From contig JBDZUX010000053.1 of NCBI GenBank assembly GCA_040255405.1, forward strand, positions 1 to 16,359: DNA of 16,359 nt, written 5' to 3'. The position numbers and the translations under genes are program-made. This document shows positions 7,210 through 13,381 of this stretch, in pieces (the stretch's first letter is position 1; each line of letters opens with the position of its first letter). This DNA comes from 66-474 sp040255405 (GTDB lineage: Bacteria; Pseudomonadota; Gammaproteobacteria; Xanthomonadales; Rhodanobacteraceae). The notes below the pieces were generated by a model. It did not search any database. It saw only the letters and a program-made list of their open reading frames with translations, and was not told the DNA's origin.

Positions 7210-7932
7210 TTACTTCTTCTCGGCAGGCTTCTTGTCGCCGGCGGCCGGAGCCGCGGCCTTGGCTGCCTCGCCACCCGCCGCAGGCGCCGCGGCGCCCGCA
7301 GCCGGCGCACCCTCGGCAGCTGCCGCTTCGGCCGGGACCTCTTCGGCTTCCTCGCGAACCGCCTGCGCGGACACGATGGTGTGGTCGTATTCCTTGCCGA
7401 GCTTGAGCTCGGGGATTTCGACGCCGGCCGGAAGCTTCAGGTCCGACAGATGCAGCACGTCGCCCAGCGCCAACTCGCCGAGATCGAGATCGATGTACTC
7501 GGGCAAATCCTTCGGCAGGCACGACACTTCGACCTCGGTGATGGTGTGCGAGATCACCACGCCGGAAGTCTTGGCGGCCGGAGACTTTTCCTTGTTGAGG
7601 AAGCGGATCGTCACGTACACGCGGACCGGTTTGGTCTCATCGATGCGCAGGAAATCCAGATGCAGCAGTTGCGGCTTGACCGGATGCTTCTGCAGATCGC
7701 GCAGCAGCACCTTCTGGCGGTTGCCGTCGACCAGCAGGTCGAGGATCGCCGAGGAGAACCAGTCGTTCTTCGCGGCCAGCGAGAGCCTCAGGTGATCGAA
7801 CTGGATGTTTTCCGCGGCCTGTCCCGCGCCGTAGACGACGGCCGGAACCATGCCGGCGCGACGCAGGCGGCGGCTCGCACCTTTGCCCTGGTCGGCGCGG
7901 CGTTCGGCCGTGATTTCGTGGATGGTTGCCAT
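7210..7932 (-). CDS. rplY: 50S ribosomal protein L25, long (Ctc/TL5) form
   Basis: The 240-residue protein binds 5S rRNA in the large subunit. The N-terminal L25 domain (about 1-95) shows RRADQGKGASRRLRRAG and VPAVVYG. The C-terminal TL5/Ctc beta domain spans about 100-190 (VISHTITEVEVSCLP, LPEYIDLDLGEL). The tail from about 196 to 240 is low-complexity alanine/proline/glutamate ending in KKPAEKK, as is common in long L25 proteins of high-GC proteobacteria. The start follows GAGGT about 10 bases upstream. The leader holds phased GGTGAC sequences and a small overlapping frame described separately. Its position between prs and pth is the conserved one. Confidence 0.97.
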   Translation of the reverse strand: MATIHEITAERRADQGKGASRRLRRAGMVPAVVYGAGQAAENIQFDHLRLSLAAKNDWFSSAILDLLVDGNRQKVLLRDLQKHPVKPQLLHLDFLRIDETKPVRVYVTIRFLNKEKSPAAKTSGVVISHTITEVEVSCLPKDLPEYIDLDLGELALGDVLHLSDLKLPAGVEIPELKLGKEYDHTIVSAQAVREEAEEVPAEAAAAEGAPAAGAAAPAAGGEAAKAAAPAAGDKKPAEKK

Positions 7933-7958
7933 TTTCGTGTTACCTCGGGTTGCATGAT

Positions 7959-7984
7959 GTCACCTCACGGTGACCTGGGGTGAC
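7959..7984. promoter_or_regulatory. Three phased GGTGAC half-sites upstream of rplY
   Basis: GTCACC (7959-7964), GGTGAC (7969-7974) and GGTGAC (7979-7984) start exactly 10 bases apart. The first two form a perfect palindrome (6-bp arms, 4-base centre). They lie 27-52 bases before the rplY start. One-helical-turn spacing suggests an operator; the palindrome could also fold in the mRNA leader. No regulator is known to me for this motif. Confidence 0.4.
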
Positions 7985-8008
7985 TTCCCCGCGACCAGGG
8001 AAGCCGTT

Positions 8009-8063
8009 GATTCGGGATTCGGGATTCGGGATTCGGGATTCGGGATTCGGGATTCGGGATTCG
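8009..8063. repeat. GATTCGG heptamer tandem array, left arm
   Basis: Seven full GATTCGG units plus GATTCG stand next to a run of N. On the plus strand this gives regularly spaced GGG triplets with ATTC loops. The spacer from 7933 to 8284 (352 bases) has no gene: besides the rplY leader it holds this array, the gap, the right arm, and 66 bases (8219-8284) with a few degenerate ATTCCCG/ATTCCCGG pieces before the prs stop. I see no terminator with a T-run there. Confidence 0.95.
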
Positions 8064-8163
8064 NNNNNNNNNNNNNNNNNNNNNNNNNNNNNNNNNNNNN
8101 NNNNNNNNNNNNNNNNNNNNNNNNNNNNNNNNNNNNNNNNNNNNNNNNNNNNNNNNNNNNNNN
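8064..8163. other. Assembly gap (100 N)
   Basis: Exactly 100 undetermined bases lie inside the heptamer array. The round number suggests a placeholder, so the true array length is unknown and coordinates downstream are nominal. Confidence 0.97.
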
Positions 8164-8218
8164 GATTCGGGATTCGGGATTCGGGATTCGGGATTCGGGA
8201 TTCGGGATTCGGGATTCG
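8164..8218. repeat. GATTCGG heptamer tandem array, right arm
   Basis: Seven GATTCGG units plus GATTCG, the same 55 bases as the left arm. The array lies between prs and rplY on a minus-strand transcript, so the message would carry the C-rich complement and the G-rich strand is the template. Confidence 0.95.
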
Positions 8219-8284
8219 AAGAGCCAAAGGCGTCGCGCGCCGTTGCTTTCACGATTCCCGATTCTCCATTCCCGGCTCCCGGCT

Positions 8285-9244
8285 TCAATCCACGTAAAGT
8301 GAACTGACCGATTCGCCATACGCCATCCGGCGCACGGTTTCGGCCAGCAATTGCGCGACGGACAACTGGCGAATCTTGCCGCACGCGGCGCCTTCGGCGC
8401 TCAGCGGGATGGTGTCGGTGACCACCAGTTCATCCATCTGTGATTTTTCGATGTTGCTGATCGCCGGCCCCGACAGCACCGCATGGGTGCAGTACGCGAC
8501 CACTTGCTTGGCACCGCGATCCTTCAGCGCCCTCGACGCCGCGCACAGCGTGCCTGCGGTGTCGACGATGTCGTCCACCAGCACGCAGGTCTTGCCGACG
8601 ACTTCGCCGATGATGTTCATCACCGTCGCCTCGTTGGGGCGTGGGCGGCGCTTGTCGATGATCGCGAGATCCGCGTCGTCCAGCCGCTTGGCGACCGCAC
8701 GTGCGCGCACAACGCCACCGACGTCCGGGCTGACCACCGTGATGCCCTCGGTGCCGTGCTTGCGCCAGATGTCGGCCAGCAGCACCGGCGAGGCGTACAC
8801 GTTGTCCAGCGGTGCCTCGAAGAAGCCCTGGATCTGGTCGGCATGGATGTCGACCGTCAGCACCCGGTCGGTGCCCACGGCATCGATCAGCTTCGCCGCG
8901 ACCTTGGCCGTGATCGGCACCCGCGCCGCGCGCAGCCGCCGGTCCTGGCGCGCGTAACCGAAATACGGGATCACCGCGGTGACGCTGGCCGCCGAGGCGC
9001 GCTTCAGTGCGTCCACCAGCACCAGCAGCTCCATCAGGTTTTCGGCCGTCGGGGCGCAGGTGGATTGCATCACGAACACGTCCTGGTTGCGGACGTTCTC
9101 GTCGATCTCGACCTGCACCTCGCCGTCTGAAAACTTGCCGACCACGGCCTTGCCGAGCGGCTCGCCGAGCTGGTGCGCGACGTCTTCCGCCAGCTTGCGG
9201 TTGGCGTTGCCCGAAAACAGCATCAGGCTGGATGTGTTGTGCAT
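8285..9244 (-). CDS. prs: Ribose-phosphate pyrophosphokinase (PRPP synthetase)
   Basis: The 319-residue cytoplasmic enzyme makes PRPP from ribose 5-phosphate and ATP for purine, pyrimidine, histidine, tryptophan and NAD synthesis. FSGNANRKLAEDVA starts the fold. YFGYARQDRR (about 94-103) is the ATP-binding segment. VDIHADQIQGFF carries the active-site histidine H134, KRRP the flexible-loop K198/R200, and VDDIVDTAGT (223-232) the PRPP-binding loop. Length is normal. Its start lies 30 bases after the 3' end of tRNA-Gln, so the tRNA and prs are probably co-transcribed, as in Pseudomonas. The Shine-Dalgarno sequence is poor (GGGATC next to ATG). Confidence 0.98.
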   Translation of the reverse strand: MHNTSSLMLFSGNANRKLAEDVAHQLGEPLGKAVVGKFSDGEVQVEIDENVRNQDVFVMQSTCAPTAENLMELLVLVDALKRASAASVTAVIPYFGYARQDRRLRAARVPITAKVAAKLIDAVGTDRVLTVDIHADQIQGFFEAPLDNVYASPVLLADIWRKHGTEGITVVSPDVGGVVRARAVAKRLDDADLAIIDKRRPRPNEATVMNIIGEVVGKTCVLVDDIVDTAGTLCAASRALKDRGAKQVVAYCTHAVLSGPAISNIEKSQMDELVVTDTIPLSAEGAACGKIRQLSVAQLLAETVRRMAYGESVSSLYVD

Positions 9245-9274
9245 GATCCCGGTCTCTCGCCTGCAACGCCGATG

Positions 9275-9349
9275 TGGCTGGGGCGGCAGGATTCGAACCT
9301 GCGAATGCCGGGATCAAAACCCGGTGCCTTACCACTTGGCGACGCCCCA
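9275..9349 (-). tRNA. tRNA-Gln (anticodon TTG)
   Basis: A complete 75-base cloverleaf with encoded CCA is visible on the minus strand. The acceptor stem TGGGGCG pairs perfectly with CGCCCCA, followed by discriminator G and CCA. The anticodon stem CCGGG/CCCGG encloses the loop TTTTGAT with anticodon TTG (plus-strand CAA at 9315-9317). The T arm is GCAGG-TTCGAAT-CCTGC. A tRNA-Gln just upstream of prs is a conserved arrangement in Pseudomonas-like gene orders. Confidence 0.97.
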
Positions 9350-9394
9350 CCATGAGCAAGTTGGGCTCCTGCCCAACCTGCATGCAAAACGGTT

Positions 9395-9411
9395 GCGGCA
9401 AAGCCGCGCCA
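9395..9411. repeat. 17-base direct repeat with internal hairpin, copy 1
   Basis: GCGGCAAAGCCGCGCCA; the part GCGGC-AAA-GCCGC is a perfect 5-bp hairpin. An identical copy lies at 9513-9529. Such GCGGC-AAA-GCCGC sequences resemble common intergenic repeats in Xanthomonadales. Confidence 0.75.
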
Positions 9412-9512
9412 CGTTTCCACGCGACGGCGCTACCGCGCCTTCGCGGGCGGCACACTCCGTGTGCCACTATTGATCGTGACCGGGCATCCTGTCCGGCACG
9501 ATGAACACGGTC

Positions 9513-9529
9513 GCGGCAAAGCCGCGCCA
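9513..9529. repeat. 17-base direct repeat with internal hairpin, copy 2
   Basis: Identical to 9395-9411; here the base at 9512 extends the hairpin to 6 bp (CGCGGC/GCCGCG). The two copies start 118 bases apart. Confidence 0.75.
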
Positions 9530-9588
9530 TGCCGCAACAGCCAAGCACGCGAGGCCGGCCACCCGTCTCGCGTGCTGAAAAGCCGCCT

Positions 9589-9617
9589 ATTGTCGTCGGC
9601 GACGCAATGTGTGTCAA
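9589..9617 (-). promoter_or_regulatory. Sigma70-type promoter for tRNA-Gln/prs transcript
   Basis: On the minus strand TTGACA (9617-9612) is followed after 17 bases by GACAAT (9594-9589): a perfect -35 and a 4-of-6 -10 box at optimal spacing. Transcription would start near 9581, giving a leader of about 230 bases before tRNA-Gln. It is the best promoter match I found in the window and lies just after the lolB stop. Confidence 0.6.
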
Positions 9618-9662
9618 TTCAGGCGGTTGGGCGCCGGCCCGTGGCTTCGGAGGTTCGGCGCC

Positions 9663-10289
9663 TCAAGGCTGGGCCGCGCCGATGCCACGCCACTGCTCGA
9701 TGAAAACCCGCACGGTGTAGGGCTCGCGGCTGGCATATACCTTGCGCGGCAGCGGCGGACTGCGTTCCGCATACCAGTCGCGGTAATCGACGTGCCAGCC
9801 ATCCTGGTCCAGCGTGGCAGGCAACCCGTTTTCGCCGAAGGTGAGGATGCCCGGCCGCCCGGGTGCACGCAAGCCGCGCACCCACCACGCCAGGTCGGCC
9901 ACCGGCACGTTCCAGCCGAACTCGGCGTTCAACACTTCGCCAGCGTCGCGGCCCGCCAAGGGCTGCTTCGCCGCGCCGGTGAGCACCGCGCCGTCCGGTC
10001 CGCCGCTCAACTGGACCGTCTTGCCGGTGACCGGCGCGCGCAACGTGAATTCATAGCGCTGGCCATTCTGCTGCCAGGCGATCCCGCCGCTGCCGCCGCG
10101 ATGGCCGTCCGAGGCGGCGAAACGCCCGTCGAGACTCCAGGCCCGCTGTGCGCCGAGCGCCTGCTCGCGCGCGGTCTGGGCGGCGAGCTGCTGCGCCGTG
10201 CCCGGCCTGCGCACCGGCACCGGGGCGCACGCCGCCAGGACCAGCGCGGCCGCCACGGCCACGCTTGCGAGGCGCCAGGATCGGATCAC
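9663..10289 (-). CDS. lolB: Outer-membrane lipoprotein receptor LolB
   Basis: The 208-residue LolB accepts lipoproteins from the periplasmic carrier LolA and inserts them into the outer membrane. A short signal peptide ends in LVLAAC with lipidated C21. WSLDGRFAASDG, GGIAWQQNGQRYEFTLRAP and NAEFGWNVPVADLAWWVRG are in the order expected for the family, and length is close to E. coli LolB. The start is a GTG: it follows GGAG by 9 bases, gives a normal signal peptide, and overlaps the stop of the upstream TPR gene as GTGA, implying translational coupling. An upstream in-frame ATG would add 35 residues ahead of the signal peptide and is unlikely. Confidence 0.93.
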   Translation of the reverse strand: MIRSWRLASVAVAAALVLAACAPVPVRRPGTAQQLAAQTAREQALGAQRAWSLDGRFAASDGHRGGSGGIAWQQNGQRYEFTLRAPVTGKTVQLSGGPDGAVLTGAAKQPLAGRDAGEVLNAEFGWNVPVADLAWWVRGLRAPGRPGILTFGENGLPATLDQDGWHVDYRDWYAERSPPLPRKVYASREPYTVRVFIEQWRGIGAAQP

Positions 10290-12085
10290 GGTTTCAATCT
10301 CCGTTCGGCTTGCAGCAGCGACGGATTGTGCGGGTCGAGTTTGCGCACCTTGCCGAACACTTCGCGGGCCCGTTGGTGTTGGCCCAGTTTCCACAGCACC
10401 TCCCCGAGGTGCACGCCGATGTCCGGATCCTGCTGCCGGCCCCAGGCACGCGTCAGATAGCTTTCCGCCTGGTCGAGATGGCCCAGCCGGTACTGCAGCC
10501 AGCCCCAGGAATCCATGATGGCCGCGACGTCGGGCTTGGCCGTCAGCGCCTTGCGCAGCAGCCGGGTGGCTTCCGGCAAGTCGCGGTCGGCGTCGGCGAG
10601 CGTGAAGCCCAGCGCATTCATCGCCTCGACGTTGTCCGGATTTTGCGCCAGCACCTTGCGGAAATCGCCGAGCGCCGCATCGGTGTCACCGGCATTCGCA
10701 TGCTCGATGCCGCGATCGTAAACGAGCGCAGGATCCCCGGGCATTGCATCCAGCGCGCGATCGTACGTGGCGATGGCTTCGGCATGCTGGCCATGCTGCG
10801 AATACAACTGCGCATCCAGTTCATACGCCGTGCGCAGGCTGTCCGGATCGTCCGAATAATCCTGCTGAAGCTTCGCGGCCAGCGCATGCGCCTGCTCCGG
10901 CCGTCCGGACTTGTCCAGCAACACGGCGCTGCGCACCCGGGCGTCGAAGGCGTGGGGACTGTCCGGGTCGACTTGGCCGTACCAATCGAGTGCCTGGGGA
11001 TCTTGCTTCAGCAGCTCGGCAAGCTGGCCAAGGAGGAAGGCATTGTCGGCACGCTGCGCTTCGGGTGCGTGTTGCAGGTCGGCATACAAGCGGCGCAAGG
11101 TGGCGTCGTCCTTGGCGCGCGCGGCATACGCGACGCGCGCCGTCCACGTCGCATCGGTTTGCGGACCGCGCTGCAGGATTTTCAAAGCCTCGGCATATTG
11201 CCCGCCCTCGGCGAGCAACGCGGCATAACCCAGCCGCAATTCGACATTGCGCGGGTGGGCCGCGACGCCTTTCGCGTAAAGCCCCCGCGCGCCGGCGCGA
11301 TCGCCCGCGGCCACCCGCAAGCTGGCGGCCCAGCGGATGCTGCTGGCCCCATCGAAGCGCTGCACGGCGGCATCCGCCAGCGTGCGCGCGAATGCGTGCC
11401 GGCCCAGGTGCTCGCCCAACTGGCTCAATGCCACCCAGATGCTTTCATCGGCAGGCAGGCGCGCGGGCGTCGCGAGGTCTTCCAGCACGCGTCCCGCCAG
11501 CGCGGTATCGCGCGCGGTCAGGAGCGTCGCGGCAAAGGTTTTCCAGTCCTCGGTCTTGCCCGAGTCGAGCAAGAGGCGATACTGGCCTTCCGCTTCGGCG
11601 CGATCCCCGCGCAGCATCGCGAGCTGGGCACGGACCGCCGCCAGGTCGCGGGGGTGGGCGCCCAATGCCTGCCAGCGGTCCAGCAGCTTCTGCGCACCGG
11701 CGGCATCGTGGGTGGCCAGCGCAAGTTGCAGCGCGCGCTTGGCCACGGCCGGATCGTTCGAAATCTGCGCCGCTTCGGCGTAATCGGCCGCGGCCTCGTC
11801 CACGTGGTTGTTCTGCAGTGCGAACTCCGCCGCGATCACCAGCGCCGAAGCCCTGCCGGCGGCGCCGTCCATGGGCAGGTCGAGCCGCGCCAGCGGCTGC
11901 TCCGGCGCCGTGCCGGAACGGCCATGGACCGCCACCTGCGCGCATCCGCCCAGCAAGGCGAACATCCCGAGCAAGGCCGCAAACGCGCTAAAATGTGCGC
12001 GCGTCCTGCGCCGTGTCTTGAACTTGTCGGGTTGGGTCCGCACACTCCGCACCGGGATTCCGGTCCTCTTTCGTCTTGTTGCCAT
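10286..12085 (-). CDS. TPR-repeat lipoprotein encoded upstream of lolB
   Basis: The 599-residue protein has a lipoprotein-type signal (hydrophobic stretch then LLGGC, lipidated C48) and is otherwise built of tetratricopeptide-like helical repeats from about residue 65 to the end. Clear examples are YDRGIEHANAGDTDAALGDF and YRLGHLDQAESYLTRAW. It is probably anchored at the outer membrane as an assembly or binding scaffold. The same family lies between hemA and lolB in Pseudomonas; its function is not established to my knowledge. The n-region before the hydrophobic stretch is long and basic. A GTG at 12050-12052, preceded by AGAGGA, would remove 11 residues and is a plausible alternative start. 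Its 3' end overlaps lolB (GTGA). Confidence 0.85.
   Translation of the reverse strand: MATRRKRTGIPVRSVRTQPDKFKTRRRTRAHFSAFAALLGMFALLGGCAQVAVHGRSGTAPEQPLARLDLPMDGAAGRASALVIAAEFALQNNHVDEAAADYAEAAQISNDPAVAKRALQLALATHDAAGAQKLLDRWQALGAHPRDLAAVRAQLAMLRGDRAEAEGQYRLLLDSGKTEDWKTFAATLLTARDTALAGRVLEDLATPARLPADESIWVALSQLGEHLGRHAFARTLADAAVQRFDGASSIRWAASLRVAAGDRAGARGLYAKGVAAHPRNVELRLGYAALLAEGGQYAEALKILQRGPQTDATWTARVAYAARAKDDATLRRLYADLQHAPEAQRADNAFLLGQLAELLKQDPQALDWYGQVDPDSPHAFDARVRSAVLLDKSGRPEQAHALAAKLQQDYSDDPDSLRTAYELDAQLYSQHGQHAEAIATYDRALDAMPGDPALVYDRGIEHANAGDTDAALGDFRKVLAQNPDNVEAMNALGFTLADADRDLPEATRLLRKALTAKPDVAAIMDSWGWLQYRLGHLDQAESYLTRAWGRQQDPDIGVHLGEVLWKLGQHQRAREVFGKVRKLDPHNPSLLQAERRLKP
11989..11994 (+). 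promoter_or_regulatory. Possible -10 box for hemA
   Basis: TAAAAT is the best -10-like sequence ahead of hemA; it would give a leader of about 120 bases and lies inside the signal-peptide region of the divergent TPR gene. No good -35 is visible 17 bases upstream, so this is a weak call. Confidence 0.25.
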
Positions 12086-12118
12086 GCGACAGCTTAGCCT
12101 GTCACAGCATTCGTTCCC

Positions 12119-13381
12119 ATGCCGCTGATCGCACTCGGGCTCAACCACCTCACCGCGCCGGTCGCCCTGCGTGAACGGGTGGCCATCGATGCGGATGCGA
12201 CCCCGCCGGCGCTGGCGGAACTGGCCGCGCAGCCGGGCGTGGACGAGGCGATGATCCTTTCCACCTGCAACCGCACCGAGTTGTACTGCAGCGTCCGCGA
12301 AGGCTGCGAAGACGCACCCGAGGCGTGGCTGCATGCCCGCAATCAAATGACCCCGGGACGGTTGGACGAGTTCCTGTACCGCCACACCGACAGCGAAGCC
12401 GTGCGTCACGTGTTTCGCGTCGCCACCGGACTCGAATCGATGGTGCTGGGCGAACCGCAGATCCTGGGCCAGGTGAAGGACGCCTGGCGCGCCGCGCGGT
12501 CGGCCAACACCCTGCACGCGCCGATGGACCGACTTTTGCAGAACGCGTTCCAGGTCGCCAAGCGCGTGCGCACCGAAACGCGCATCGGCACCGGCCCCGT
12601 TTCCGTCGCTTTCACGGCCGTGCGGCTGGTCGAACAGGCGTTCGCGGACCTGCGCGAATCCTGCGTGCTGCTGATCGGCGCGGGCGACACCATCGAGCTG
12701 GCGGTGCGGCACCTGATCGAGCGTGGCGTCAAGCGCCTGATCGTCGCCAACCGCACCATCGAGACCGCGCAGGCGCTGGTGAATCCGGTCGGCGGCTACG
12801 CGATCGCGCTGGCGGATTTGCCCAGACACCTTGCCGAAGCCGACATCGTGGTTTCGGCCACCGCCAGCCGCGAACCGATCCTGGGCGTGTCGATGCTGCA
12901 GGACGCGCTGCAACAGCGGCGCCGGCGCCCGATGCTGCTGATCGACCTCGCGGTGCCCCGGGACATCGAGCCCGCCGCGGCCGCATTGCCCGACGTGTTC
13001 CTGTACACCATCGACGACCTGCAGCAAGCCATCGACAGCGGCCGACGCTCGCGCGAGGCGTCGGTCCGCGAGGCCGAGGCCATCATCGACCTGCAGGTCG
13101 AACGCTACCTCGACTGGCGGCGTGCGGCCGAGTTCGACCGGCCGCTGCGCGTGTACCGCGCCAGCGCCGAAGCCCAGCGCGACGAAGTGCTGGCCCGCGC
13201 GCGGGAGATGCTGGCCAGCGGGCGCGATCCCGACGAGGCACTGGAGTTCCTCGCCAACACGCTGACCGGCAAGTTGCTGCACACGCCCAGCGTGCGCCTG
13301 CACGAGGCGGCGGAACACGGTGATCAGGCGTTGCTCGACGCGGCCACGCGCCTGTTCGGCACGCACGGGCACGATGCGTGA
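12119..13381 (+). CDS. hemA: Glutamyl-tRNA reductase
   Basis: The 420-residue enzyme reduces Glu-tRNA(Glu) to glutamate-1-semialdehyde with NADPH, the first committed step of heme synthesis by the C5 route. The N-terminal catalytic domain has GLNHLTAPV and STCNRTELY with the catalytic cysteine C50. GLESMVLGEPQILGQVK (about 104-120) is the family signature. The NADPH-binding domain has VLLIGAGDT (183-191). A helical dimerisation domain closes the protein. The start is set by the fold; there is almost no Shine-Dalgarno sequence before it, so translation may be weak or depend on structure. The start lies 33 bases from the divergent TPR gene start. The stop overlaps the GTG of prfA (GTGA). Confidence 0.98.
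   Translation: MPLIALGLNHLTAPVALRERVAIDADATPPALAELAAQPGVDEAMILSTCNRTELYCSVREGCEDAPEAWLHARNQMTPGRLDEFLYRHTDSEAVRHVFRVATGLESMVLGEPQILGQVKDAWRAARSANTLHAPMDRLLQNAFQVAKRVRTETRIGTGPVSVAFTAVRLVEQAFADLRESCVLLIGAGDTIELAVRHLIERGVKRLIVANRTIETAQALVNPVGGYAIALADLPRHLAEADIVVSATASREPILGVSMLQDALQQRRRRPMLLIDLAVPRDIEPAAAALPDVFLYTIDDLQQAIDSGRRSREASVREAEAIIDLQVERYLDWRRAAEFDRPLRVYRASAEAQRDEVLARAREMLASGRDPDEALEFLANTLTGKLLHTPSVRLHEAAEHGDQALLDAATRLFGTHGHDA

Larger units (their letters stand above)
9350..9662 (-). other. Gene-free, hairpin-rich spacer in the usual ispE position
   Basis: These 313 bases between lolB and tRNA-Gln hold no convincing protein gene. They contain a promoter-like sequence and perfect inverted repeats at 9360-9377 (7-bp stem, TCCT loop), 9426-9439 (5-bp), 9449-9465 (7-bp) and 9544-9576 (10-bp), plus two copies of a 17-base repeat with its own small hairpin. 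No part of the IspE signature (such as a GSGGCVF-type glycine-rich segment) could be recognised in the minus-strand frames. An unassigned structured leader or a cluster of REP-like repeats are both possible. Confidence 0.6.

Noticed and set aside
5388..7983. Long plus-strand frames (369 and 716 codons) crossing ychF, pth and rplY
   Set aside because: They cross several real genes and intergenic repeats on the other strand. The FAGMT-type peptides in them are just the REPIN-like element read in frame.
8009..8218. CRISPR array
   Set aside because: The units are perfect 7-base tandem copies without spacers, so this is a microsatellite-like array.
8219..8284. Terminator downstream of prs
   Set aside because: The degenerate ATTCCCG pieces do not form a stable stem followed by a T-run on the minus strand.
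7940..8384. Short frames translating the heptamer array (repeating FGIRDSG or PESRIPN)
   Set aside because: All are the 7-base repeat read through the N gap; no coding evidence outside the repeat.
9179..9530. Minus-strand frame starting at the ATG near 9529 and running through the tRNA-Gln leader
   Set aside because: It reads straight through the tRNA gene into prs in another frame and has no recognisable motif.
10148..12097. 649-codon plus-strand frame opposite the TPR gene and lolB
   Set aside because: It is low in recognisable folds, antisense to two well-supported genes, and has the composition of a shadow frame.
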